Assembly (NCBI GenBank): GCA_950097015.1
Contig: CATNEN010000012.1
Coordinates: forward strand, 3,031,501-3,095,500
Direction: 5' to 3'
From: Macrostomum hystrix
Taxonomy: Eukaryota > Platyhelminthes > Macrostomidae
DNA length: 64,000 nt
Shown: positions 1 through 10,757 of the stretch, one piece after another
Layout of the letters: every line of letters begins with the position of its first letter
Numbering within the stretch: the stretch's first letter is position 1
Made by a program: the position numbers and the translations under genes
The notes under the pieces: generated by a model
What the model was told of the DNA's origin: nothing
The model's input: only the letters and a program-made list of their open reading frames with translations
Database searches by the model: none

Positions 1-1343
1 TTCTGATTGGCTACGCTATCCTGATCTAATTGGCTACGCTCTCCCGATCTTCTGATTGGCTACGCTATCCTGATCTTATTGGCTACGCTCTCCCGATCTT
101 CTGTTTCGCTACGCTTTTCCGATCTTCTGATTGGCTACGCTATCCTGATCTTATTGGCGGTGTGCGGTAGTTTCGTCTTTACACGTTATGCCTTTTATAT
201 TTTACAGTTTGCGTGTCTGCGTTTACACTTTGTGCGATTTACAGTATGCCTTTACACAGTTTGTGCCCTTTATATTTTACATTTGTTACAGAAAAACGAA
301 ATAAGCAACATCGTTCAAATTATTCAACTTAAAATTCATAGGCATTAACAATTACATACTTTACATACTTTATATACATAGCAGACAGCTGGCTTCAAGC
401 CGCAATACAATAATGCTATGAACGTAACTGATAAAAATGTGCAAAATTATAACAAAAAGTATACAAAACTATGGAATATCTATTAAAACGTTTGTTCCAC
501 TATATGTTCGTGCAATAGTGTTAGTAAAGTAAAAAGACGTACACAAAATATTTGTATTATATATAGTAAACTGAACGTAGGACTAGGGCAGACGAAACGA
601 CCGCATCGTATATTGGCAGACGAACTAGGGGCAGACGAAACGACCGTCAACCTTATTGGCAACGCTCTCCCGATCTTCTAATTGGCTACGCTTTCCCGAT
701 CTTATAATTTGTTACGCTTTCCCGATCTTCTTATTGGCTACACTTTCCCGATCTTATAATTTGTTACGCTTTCCCTATCGTCTTATTGGCTACGCTTTCT
801 CGATCTTCTAATCGGCTAAATTTCCCGATCTTATAATTTGTTACGCTTTCCTGATCTTCTTATTGGCTACACTTTCCCTATCGTCTTATTGGCTACGCTC
901 TCCCGATCTTCTAATTGGCTACGCTTTACCGATCTTATAATTTGTTACGCTTTCCCGATCTTCTTATTGGCTACACTTTCCCGATCTTATAATTTGTTAC
1001 GCTTTCCCTATCGTCTTATTGGCTACGCTTTCTCGATCTTCTAATCGGCTACACTTTCCCGATCTTATAATTTGTTACGCTTTCCCGATCTTCTAATCGG
1101 CTACACTTTCCCGATCTTATAATTTGTTACGTTTTCCTGATCTTCTTATTGGCTACACTTTCCCTATCGTCTTATTGGCTACGCTTTCTCGATCTTCTAA
1201 TTGGCTACACTTTCCCGATCTTCTTATTGGTTACGCTTTCTCGATCTTATGAATAGCTGTCTTTGGTTCTCAAAATCTCACATATCTTATTACGTGCCAA
1301 TTTTCTCACCTGTCAAAAAATGTTCACTCAAAACCAATTACAG
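1..1343. repeat. Minisatellite tracts upstream of the first visible D2HGDH exon
   Basis: Two tracts of one roughly 25 bp unit built around TTGGCTACGCTTTCCCGATC occupy about 1-160 and 655-1250. Between them (160-650) is AT-rich DNA without a recognisable exon, apart from a short duplicated GGGCAGACGAAACGACCG string at about 587-655. The stretch ends in a splice acceptor (TTACAG) at 1343, so at least its right part is an intron of the D2HGDH gene. Small reading frames inside it are repeat artefacts. Confidence 0.8.
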
Positions 1344-3515
1344 GTAGCCGCCATTGTTCGCCTCTGCAATGAACGCCGGCTGGCTCTAGTGCCGCAGGGT
1401 GGCAACACCGGCCTAGTTGGCGGCTCTGTGCCACTATTCGACGAGATAGTCGTCTCAACTAGTCGGATGAACAGTTTGATTAGCTTGGATCCGGTCTCCG
1501 GGGTTCTGGTGGCGGAAGCCGGCTGCGTACTGGAGCAGCTTGACAAGGAAGCCGCCTCTGTCGGCCTGATGATGCCGCTGGATCTGGGCGCCAAGGGCAG
1601 CTGCCAGATTGGCGGCAATTTGGCCACCAACGCGGGCGGCCTGCGGCTGCTGCGCTATGGCAGCCTGCGGGGCACCACGCTGGGTCTGGAGGCCGTCCTA
1701 CCAACTGGCCAAGTGCTTGACTGCCTGTCGAAACTGCGCAAAGACAATACCGGCTACGATATTAAACAGCTGCTTATTGGCAGCGAGGGCACACTGGGCA
1801 TTATTACTAAGGCCGCTATTCTGTGCCCGTCTAGGCCTAAGTCTGTCCAGCTAGCCTTTCTGGGTTTGGAATCGTTTCAGGTGAGATTTTTGATGCTCAG
1901 ATTTGCATCCATCAATTTCTTCAGGGACATCATACCCCCGATTGTTCAGGGACACCATACCCCCGATTGTTCAGGGACACCATACCCCCGATTGTTCAGA
2001 CACCATACCCCCGATTGTTCAGGGACACCATACCCCCGATTGTTCAGACACCATACCCCCGATTGTTCAGGGACACCATACCCCCGATTTTTCAGAGACA
2101 CCATACCCCCGATTGTTCAGGGACACCATACCCCGATTCTTCAGACACCATACCCCCGATTGTTCAGGGACACCATACCCCCGATTGTTCAGGGACACCA
2201 TACCCCCGATTTTTCAGAGACACCATACCCCCGATTGTTCAGGGACACCATACCCCGATTCTTCAGACACCATACCCCCGATTGTTCAGGGACACCATAC
2301 CCCCGATTGTTCAGGGACACCATACCCCCGATTGTTCAGGGACACCATACCCCCGATTGTTCAGGGACACCATACCCCCGATTCTTCAGACACCATACCC
2401 CCGATTGTTCAGGGACACCATACCCCCGATTGTTCAGGGACACCATACCCCCGATTGTTCAGGGACACCATACCCCCGATTGTTCAGAGACACCATACCC
2501 CCGATTGTTCAGAGACATCATACCCCCGATTGTTCAGGGACACCATACCCCCGATTGTTCAGAGACACCATACCCCCGATTGTTCAGGGACACCATACCC
2601 CCGATTGTTCAGGCTCACCATACCCCCATTGTTCTGGGACATCATTTCTCCGATTGTTCAGGGATCATTCCCCCATTGTTCAGGGACGCCATCATTCCAA
2701 TTCAGTACATCTTCCTATTTGTCCCATTCAAGGATACTTCACCCAATTATTTAGGGACACTTTGCACTAGCACCAGCCTATTGCAGCTCAAGTAATGCAA
2801 AGCATTCAACAATCGCTAGGCCGTGCTGAACACCTACCGTCTGGCCAGACGCAGCCTCAGCGAGATTCTCTCCGCTTTCGAATTCATCGACGCCGAGTCG
2901 ATGCGGGCGGTGACGCAAAATCTAGGACTGAGCTGTCCTCTAGGTGAGCACAATTTCTACGCCCTAGCCGAAACATCCGGATCCAGCGAGGCGCACGACC
3001 GAGAGAAGCTAGACGCCTTCTTGGACTCGGTGATGTCCGCTGATGTTGGCGCCGCTGATGGCACCGTGGCCCAGGATGCTAGCCAGTTTAGCCGCCTGTG
3101 GGCACTGCGCGAGCGCATTGTTGAAGGCCTATTAGTTGACGGCTACGAGTACAAGTACGATGTTAGCCTGCCCTTAGAAGACATCTATTGCCTAGTGGAG
3201 CACATGCGAACTCGCCTAGCTGGCCGGGTCATCCGCACGGCAGGCTATGGCCATCTGGGTGACGGAAATCTGCACCTGAATTTCACTACCAAGCAGTTCA
3301 ATTCGGATGTGCTAGCTCTAATTGAGCCGCACGTATTTGATTGGGTGCGAGATAGGCGCGGCTCCGTTAGCGCTGAGCACGGCCTCGGCCTGAAGAAGAG
3401 CCAGTACATTAGGCATAGTAAATCAGATCTGGCTGTTAGGATTATGAATCATGTTAAACAACTGTTGGATCCTAATGGCATTATGAATCCCTACAAAGTC
3501 TTACCGGATGTTTGA
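1344..3515 (+). CDS. D2HGDH: D-2-hydroxyglutarate dehydrogenase, 3' two exons (partial)
   Basis: FAD-dependent mitochondrial enzyme that oxidises D-2-hydroxyglutarate to 2-oxoglutarate. Two exons are visible: 1344-1880 (179 codons, after TTACAG, before GTGAGA) and 2820-3515 (ending in TGA), joined in phase 0 across an intron of 939 bases. The first carries the PCMH-type FAD-binding core, with [38 protein letters not shown] and [11 protein letters not shown]. The second carries the substrate/metal domain, with [22 protein letters not shown] and a [10 protein letters not shown] terminus. The junction reads ESFQ then AVLNTYRL. The mitochondrial targeting region and roughly the first 80-100 residues expected for the family are absent; they must lie in exons left of the window or unrecognised within 1-1343. 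Key motifs are intact, so I consider the gene functional. Family assignment is firm; the acceptor at 2819 (CTAG) is the only choice keeping frame and homology. Confidence 0.93.
1922..2660 (+). repeat. 25-bp minisatellite filling D2HGDH intron
   Basis: About 28 copies of a 25 bp unit containing CACCATACCCCCGATTGTTC, decaying at the right end. The array starts about 40 bases after the donor at 1881 and stops about 160 bases before the acceptor at 2819. It is free of stops in all three forward frames, so read-through gives long repetitive peptides that I regard as non-coding. Confidence 0.95.
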
Positions 3516-5354
3516 CTCTAAATAACTGTGCTGCTGTCTTTTTATTTAGTTTTTTTTCTGACTTCAAAGACAGGTAATTGCCTAGCGTATGTGCAATATT
3601 CGAGCTGAGCCCTGATATGTCAAAGATCTGGGGCAAAGCAAACTAAAATGACATGCGGGTCATAGACTCAGAGAGAGAATCTAATATACGACAGTGGGTG
3701 GGATAGGTATAGATTAGATGGATGGTAGAGATGATAGACGTGAGATGAGGGATAAGACAAAAATATGAGTCAAATGAGGATGAGACATGAAAGAGATGAG
3801 ACACATCAGAAATAAGGCACATCAGGCATGAGGCACATCATGCATGAGGCACATCAGGCATGAGGCACATCAGAGATAAGACACATCAGGCATGAGGCAC
3901 ATGAGGCACGTCAGAGATGAGACACAGAGATGAGGCACATCAGAGATGAGGCACGTCAGAGATAAGGCACATCAGGCATGAGGCACATCAGAGATAAGAC
4001 ACATCAGGCATGAGGCACATGAGGCACGTCAGAGATGAGACACAGAGATGAGGCACATCAGAGATGAGGCACGTCAGAGATAAGGCACATCAGGCATGAG
4101 GTACATCAGAGATGAGGCACGTCAGAGATAAGGCACATCAGGCATGAGGCACATGAGGCACGTCAGAGATAAGGCACATCAGGCATGAGGCACATCAGAG
4201 ATAAGACACATCAGGCATGAGGCACATGAGGCACGTCAGAGATGAGACACAGAGATGAGGCACATCAGAGATGAGGCACGTCAGAGATAAGGCACATCAG
4301 GCATGAGGCACATCAGAGATAAGACACATCAGGCATGAGGCACATGAGGCACGTCAGAGATGAGACACAGAGATGAGGCACATCAGAGATGAGGCACGTC
4401 AGAGATAAGGCACATCAGGCATGAGGTACATCAGAGATGAGGCACGTCAGAGATAAGGCACATCAGGCATGAGGCACATGAGGCACGTCAGAGATGAGAC
4501 ACAGAGATGAGGCACATCAGAGATGAGGCACGTCAGAGATAAGGCACATCAGGCATGAGGTACATCAGAGATGAGGCACGTCAGAGATAAGGCACATCAG
4601 GCATGAGGCACATGAGGCACGTCAGAGATGAGACACAGAGATGAGACACATCAGGCATGAGGCACGTCAGAGATAAGGCACATCAGGCATGAGGTACATC
4701 AGAGATGAGGCACGTCAGAGATAAGGCACATCAGGCATGAGGCACATGAGGCACGTCAGAGATGAGACACAGAGATGAGACACATCAGGCATGAGGCACG
4801 TCAGAGATGAGACACATCAGGCATGAGGCACGTCAGAGATGAGACACATCAGGCATGAGGCACGTCAGAGATGAGACATGAAAGTGTTGGAAGGAGGCGT
4901 TGGCCTGCAGTTTTGAGTTTGCCGACCCATTGTCAAGATTGATTTATAATCCCTGTGTTACTAGCGTCTTTCTACCGTCCAAAATATTTTCATTATATTT
5001 TGTGATATAACTTCCAATAATTTGTGAAATCTTTGGTTTGCTTAAATGACCTTCGTTCGCGGTAAGTGACCGATTATGATACAATTTATCCATAATGATT
5101 TTTTAATGCGATTGTCCGATTGACGATTTTTAGTAAATAGATTTCCTATACATAGATTCGGAAAATTGTAACTATTTCTGTCTTAAGCGTTTTCTCTTAT
5201 ACTCGTTAACTGTCATACTGTGTCTTAATGCAGGAAATACTCGTAGTTGGGTTTTAAGCAACGATTAGAAATCACTAGATCATGGTCGCTAAACACGATT
5301 TTAGATTTACAGCTGCCAATCGCTGTCACTGTCGCCAGGTGCGCCTACAGGTTG
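3516..5354. repeat. Intergenic GAGGCACATCAGAGAT-type array
   Basis: From about 3780 to 4880 runs a compound array of 15-17 bp units (GAGGCACATCAGAGAT, AAGGCACATCAGGCAT, GAGACACAGAGAT) arranged in higher-order blocks of roughly 90-120 bases. The left flank (3516-3780) is the presumed 3' UTR of D2HGDH. The right flank (4880-5354) is AT-rich without a recognisable gene. Confidence 0.9.
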
Positions 5355-6535
5355 TTAGGTGGCGCGCTCCACATATTCAACATTCAGCGAGATACACTTC
5401 TGGTTGCGTTCGATCAGCTTGTCAAAGCCAGCTTTCCAGTAGTTGGCATCAAACTGATTCAGGGATTTTTTGTCTGCATGAATAATCTCATCTCGATTCG
5501 TAAAAATCTTGCCGCGCATTGGCATCCTCATCGGACCGAATAAGTGAAAGTCAGCGATGACGAGGTCAGGACTGTAGGCAGGTGGTGCAACTGGTGGTGC
5601 AACCAAGCTCTTCCACCTTGGCTTTCGTCTGAGCGGCTGCGTGAGGTCGCGCATTGTCCCAAAGGTTGCGCGACCTCTCGACCTCACACCACATGCGTCA
5701 AAACACACAGTGCACATGACACTCTGCGTCCAGGCCGACTTCATTGCCTTTTGGTGAGGGTGGCAGCCTCTAGGGCCCCAATGCATTGACTGCTGCTTTG
5801 TCTGTGGCTGGAACATGGGCAGCGGTGTCTCGTTCAGCTCCTTGAATTTGATGTCGCCAATGTCATTCCAAAGCGCCAAGTTCTCCAGTAATGCACACGA
5901 GCTTTCCTGTGTTGCTGTCAGCACACGCGGAACCCACTTCGCGCAGATCTTTGAGTATCCCGCATGTTGCAGAATGCGGGACACAGGCGAATTGTGGATA
6001 CCACACACGCTCTCCATTTCACGTACACTCGCAGACGGATTATCTTTCAAATATTTAAGGACAGCAGTCGCTTTGTCTTGTCCTGTGCTCGAGCGTGGGC
6101 GGCCAGATCGAAGGGCATCAGCAGCATCAGTAACACCATCAGCAGCGAGTCGATGATGCTCGAACACTTGCGTGCGACCAAGAGCATGAACACCAACTAC
6201 AAGGCGCACCTTATTAAAGGTCTGCGTCGCTGTTTTACCCTCTCGTTGACATGCCATGATAAAGTGGCGCTGACTCTCCTTAGACCCATTATTTTTGGTC
6301 GACTCATTTCGTCACTATCACAGCTAAATAGTGTCGACATCTAAATCGTGTCTGCAGCTCTTTAAGGTTGAACCTTGCTTTATCTCTCACGTAGGCTGCG
6401 GTAGACTCGTGTGCACAAAATTCAAGGAAACATTTTTTCTCTGGCCAGGCCAGGTATAATTAGATTTTCAGCCTAATCAGACTCAATTTGTACTCAGGAC
6501 AAACAATAATCCGGAAACTTTTGCAGCACCCCTCG
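5355..6535 (-). mobile_element. Degenerate mariner-family transposon
   Basis: A 300-codon open frame (6257 to 5355) resembles Tc1/mariner transposases. It has the N-terminal GKTATQTFN and SRTQVFEHH-like strings, a RSGRPRSS linker, a second helix-turn-helix (VREMESVCGI), the QPQTKQQSMHW segment and a catalytic-region YSPDLVIADFHLFGPM block. It is damaged. The first catalytic aspartate region (normally G-D-E) is disrupted, and the stretch between the middle FD and the SPDL aspartate is shortened, so activity is unlikely. On the right, about 280 bases beyond the frame, a string reading inward as CGAGGGGTGCTGCAAAAG next to a TA dinucleotide (6536-6537) looks like a mariner terminal repeat. I could not find the matching left terminus, so the left limit is only the coding end. 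Confidence 0.82.
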
Positions 6536-6543
6536 TATAAATA
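6536..6543 (+). promoter_or_regulatory. TATA-box-like element of the UBAN/NZF gene
   Basis: TATAAATA lies 70 bases before the ATG at 6613 and abuts the presumed mariner terminus; its first TA would be the mariner target-site dinucleotide. The position fits a core promoter with a short leader. Inference from sequence only. Confidence 0.4.
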
Positions 6544-6612
6544 CAAATTTCAGCAGCGATTCTGTACTTTTCAAGCCTACATTCGCCATTAAACAAGCAA
6601 ACAAATAGTAAA

Positions 6613-9600
6613 ATGGCCGCAGCAGCCGCTGATCAGGATTCGCTTCATCGCGAGCAGGCACGCCAGCAAGATCCCTGGGCGGCACAGCAGTATAGCCTGC
6701 TAGATGCTCCCTGTTCACAAATGATGAACAGGAACAGTGCCGGCAGTGGTCACCGTGTGTATTCGGACGATGCTGACGATGATAGCACAATCCAGACGCC
6801 TCCAGGCGGACAGGACGTCCACAATTGGACAATGGAGGGCGCCAATGCCTCGCCTTCGCCGCACGAACTGCTGGACACTTCGCTGAAAATGCTGTTCCGC
6901 TCCCAGGAGAAGATTGTCGATCTGAAGCGCATGATTAATCACCTGATCGAGGCCGATGCTGTCCTTCATCCGGGCGAGACGGTCAGTTTCCTGCTTTTCC
7001 CAGAATTCACCCTTCCCAACCTCCTCATCCTCACCGTCTTCGAAACTTAGCTAGCTAGCACTTAGCACTTAGCTAACCCCTGTTCCCGATGTACGTACGG
7101 CCTAACCCCTGTTCCCGATGTACGTACGGCCTAACCCCTGTTCCCGATGTACGTACGGCCTAACCCCTGTTCCCGATTACACACCGCCTAACCCCTGTTC
7201 CCGATGTACGTACGGCTTAACCCCTGTTCCCGATGTACGTACGGCCTAACCCCTGTTCCCGATGTACGTACGGCCTAACCCCTGTTCCCGATGTACTTAC
7301 GGCTTAACCCCTGTTCCCGATGTACGTACGGCCTAACCCCTGTTCCTGATGTACGTACGGCCTAACCCCTGTTCCCGATGTACGTACGGCCTAACCCCTG
7401 TTCCCGATTACACACCGCCTAACCCCTGTTCCCGATGTACGTACGGCCTAACCCCTGTTCCCGATTACACACCGCCTAACCCCTGTTCCCGATGTACGTA
7501 CGGCCTAACCCCTGTTCCCGATGTACTTACGGCTTAACCCCTGTTCCCGATGTACGTACGGCCTAACCCCTGTTCCTGATGTACGTACGGCCTAACCCCT
7601 GTTCCCGATGTACGTACGGCCTAACCCCTGTTCCCGATTACACACCGCCTAACCCCTGTTCCCGATGTACGTACGGCCTAACCCCTGTTCCCGATTACAC
7701 ACCGCCTAACCCCTGTTCCCGATTACACACCGCCTAACCCCTGTTCCCGATGTACGTACGGCCTAACCCCTGTTCCCGATTACACACCGCCTAACCCCTG
7801 TTCCCGATGTACGTACGGCTTAACCCCTGTTCCCGATGTACGTACGGCCTAACCCCTGTTCCCGATGTACGTACGGCCTAACCCCTGTTCCCGATGTACG
7901 TACGGCCTAACCCCTGTTCCCGATTACACACCGCCTAACCCCTGTTCCCGATGTACGTATGGCCTAACCCCTGTTCCCGATGTACGCATGAACTAAACCC
8001 ACTGCCCAATATACACCCAAAATAACCCTTGTTCCCAATGTACACATGACCTAAACTCTGTGCCCAATGTAACCCACCCTGCCTCAGATTCTAAGCAGGC
8101 TCAATCCTTCTCATTTCTCGCTTCTGTCAAACAGAAAGACGCATTTTTCCAACGCAAGGCTGTAAAAAATTTTTCAGGCTGGCGGCGTCGATGCCATCAA
8201 CGAGAAGTGGCAGCCGCTGCAGCTGCACCATGCGCCAGTGCAGATGCGGCAGCAGCCACCAGCTCGCCAGAGACAGCAGCAGCAACCCGATTTCAACTCG
8301 CCGCCCCAGCTAGTGGGTCGCGGATCAGGAAATCTCATTAAAGAAAATGAAGAGGTAGGAAATCAAATGCAACTAAATTTTCTTATTACGCTACTGACCA
8401 GTAGAGTCGTGCGCTTATTTGATACGAATTATTTCTATACCCAACCAGCTGAAGGCGGTCAACAAGCAGTGGCACGAGTTCTGGTCCAACCAGAAGGCTC
8501 GCCAGGAGAGATTAAATGAGAATTGGGAGCGGCAGTTGAGCGAATTGCGCAACCAGCTGGCGCAGGCCAGGCAATGCCAGCGCCAGTTGCCGCCGCCGCC
8601 GCAGGATCCCACCGAGTCGCTCATTAGCGACACCACTGAGGCAATGCGCCGCCTTGAACGCGAGCGGTGTCGCCTAGCCGACGATCTGGCGCGAGCTAAT
8701 AACGAGCTGGAGGGCCTGAAACAGGAGAATGAAGTGCTGCAAGCCCAGGTGACTCTGTACAAGGAGGACTTTGAGAGGGAGCGAACTGATCGAGAGTCTG
8801 CTCAGGTACTTCTGACTTGGATAATGTCTTATTGTGGGCTGGTGCACCTATTTGTATACGTCAGGATACATCGCAGATTTTTTATAGGAATAACCTATTT
8901 TTATCTAATGGGTTAGCCAATCTCTTATCCAATGGGATAGCCAATCTTTATCCAATGGGATAGCCAATCTTTATCCAATGGGATAGCCAATCTTTATCCA
9001 ATGGGATAGCCAATCTCTTATCCAATGGGATAGCCAATCTTTATCCAATGGGATAGCCAATCTCTTATCCAATGGGATAGCCAATCTTTATCCAATGGGA
9101 TAGCCAATCTTTATCCAATGGGATAGCCAATCTTTATCCAATGGGATAGCCAATCTTTATCCAATGGGATAGCCAATCTTTATCCAATGGGATAGCCAAT
9201 CTCTTATCCAATGGGATAGCCAATCTTTATCCAATGGGATAGCCAATCTCTTATCCAATGGGATAGCCAATCTTTATCCAATGGGATAGCCAATCTTTAT
9301 CCAATGGGATAGCCAATCTTTATCCAATGGGATAGCCAATCTTTATCCAATGGGATAGCCAATCTTTATCCAATGGGATAGCCAATCTCTTATCCAATGG
9401 GATAGCCAATCTTTATCCAATGGGATAGCCGATCTTTATCCAATGGGATAGCCTTGAATCTTTATCCAATGGGATAGCCAATCTTTATCCAATTGGATAG
9501 CCAATCTTTATCCAATGGGATAGCCAATCTTTTATCGAATTGGATAGCCAATCTTTTATCGAATGGGATAGCCAATCTTTTATCGAATGGGATAGCCGTT

Positions 9601-10757
9601 CTTTTATCGAATGGGATAGCCAATCTTTTATCGAATTGGATAGCCAATCTTTTATCGAATGGGATAGCCGTTCTTTTATCGAATGGGATAGCCAATCTTT
9701 TATCGAATTGGATAGCCAATCTTTTATCGAATGGGATAGCCGTTCTTTTATCGAATGGGATAGCCAATCTTTTATCGAATTGGATAGCCAATCTTTTATC
9801 GAATGGGATAGCCGTTCTTTTATCGAATGGGATAGCCGTTCTTTTATCGAATGGGATAGCCGTTCTTTTATCGAATGGGATAGCCAATCTTTTATCGAAT
9901 TGGATAGCCAATCTTTTATCTAATGGGATAGCCGTTCTTTTATCGAATGGGATAGCCAATCTTTTATCGAATGGGATAGCCAATCTTTTATCTAATGGGA
10001 TAGCCAATCTTTTATCTAATGGGATAGCCAATCTTTTATCTAATGGGATAGCCAATCTTTTATCGAATGGGATAGCCAATCTTTTATCGAATGGGATAGC
10101 CAATCTTTTATCGAATGGGATAGCCGTTCTTTTATCGAATGGGATAGCCGTATCTTTTATCGAACGGGATAGCCGATCTTTTATCGAACGGGATAGCCGA
10201 TCTTTTATCGAATGGGATTAGATAAGGCCACGCCCTGTTTCCCTGGGGAAAGACTACTGGGGGGTATACTTTCTGCTTTTCAAACATAAAATAGCCGCGT
10301 TCGGTTTATTTTTCTGCTAGGGATTCCTTTCATTCAGTGGGCTTATCTAGTCAGCTCTCTTCCCAACCGCTTTCACCAGGCTCGTCTAGCCGAACTTCGC
10401 GAACAGCTGAGAATCAGCGGCACGGGAGTGCCAGCTCCGCCACCGCCAGCTATGCCTGCTGCCGCAGCAGCCGGGCCGTTGCCAGCCAATCGTCAGTCGG
10501 CCCTGCAGCAGCGCCAGATTCAGCAGCAACAGCGCATGCTGGCTCCGACTCTCGGCCAGCAGAACATCATCCAAAGTGGTAGCGCCATCTACGACATCCT
10601 GCCAGACTCCATCGCCATCGGCAAGCCGCCCGCGCTGCCACCGCCGGCCGTCTGGCAGTGTAGGCATTGCACCCTGGAGAATCCGGCAGGCGCGTTGCAC
10701 TGCGCTGTCTGCGACAAGGCCAAACCGCAGCCGGCCGAAAATCCCTACCTGGGTTGA
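6613..10757 (+). CDS. UBAN coiled-coil and NZF zinc-finger ubiquitin-binding adaptor (NEMO/optineurin/ABIN-like)
   Basis: Four phase-0 exons: 6613-6981, 8178-8354, 8449-8805 and 10380-10757, giving 426 residues. The N-terminal 120 residues are polar, with a DDADDD patch. Residues about 183-300 form a long coiled coil that ends in LYKEDFERERTDRESAQ and continues over the last junction into ARLAELREQLR. This is the UBAN-type motif (D-F-x-x-E-R-x-x-R-E) that binds linear ubiquitin in NEMO, optineurin and ABIN proteins. A Pro/Ala/Gln-rich linker follows. The C-terminus is a RanBP2/NZF finger (WQCRHCTLENPAGALHC then CDKAK) with four cysteines and the Thr-hydrophobic pair used for ubiquitin. Known vertebrate relatives mostly end in a C2H2-type finger or none, so an NZF end is unusual. 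The likely role is cytoplasmic ubiquitin-dependent scaffolding in NF-kB or autophagy signalling (inference). Introns 1 and 3 are filled by minisatellites; intron 2 is only 94 bases. Confidence 0.78.
7073..7995 (+). repeat. 28/29-bp minisatellite in UBAN/NZF gene intron 1
   Basis: About 32 copies of CCTAACCCCTGTTCCCGAT followed either by GTACGTACGG or by TACACACCG; the two subtypes alternate irregularly. GTACGTAC is a perfect 8 bp palindrome in most units. The array begins about 90 bases after the donor and ends about 180 before the acceptor at 8177. Confidence 0.95.
8890..10225 (+). repeat. 22-to-24-bp minisatellite in UBAN/NZF gene intron 3
   Basis: The first part (to about 9530) repeats a 22 bp unit with ATCCAATGGGATAGCCAATC. 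The second part repeats a 24 bp derivative with TTTTATCGAATGGGATAGCC and a CCGTTC variant. The switch of unit length inside one array records its growth. It spans nearly all of the 1574 bp intron. Confidence 0.95.

Noticed and set aside
1263-2795. Single 510-codon reading frame as a complete protein
   Set aside because: Homology to D2HGDH stops at codon 206 exactly at a donor site; the rest is the 25-base array and the enzyme resumes in the exon at 2820.
3780-4880. CRISPR array
   Set aside because: Eukaryotic context, units directly adjacent without unique spacers; the same holds for all other arrays here.
5200-5300. Left terminal inverted repeat of the mariner
   Set aside because: TACTCGTAGTTGGG near 5235 starts at a TA but does not match the right terminus beyond the first few bases.
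7073-7995. Interstitial telomere (CCTAACCC)
   Set aside because: CCTAACCCC occurs once per 28/29-base unit and never as a tandem hexamer run; it is an ordinary minisatellite.
9462-10221. Long repetitive reading frames on both strands (AIPFDKRL- and SNGIANLL-type peptides)
   Set aside because: They are translations of the 24-base array, whose unit length is a multiple of 3 and therefore open on both strands; the array lies inside a well-supported intron.
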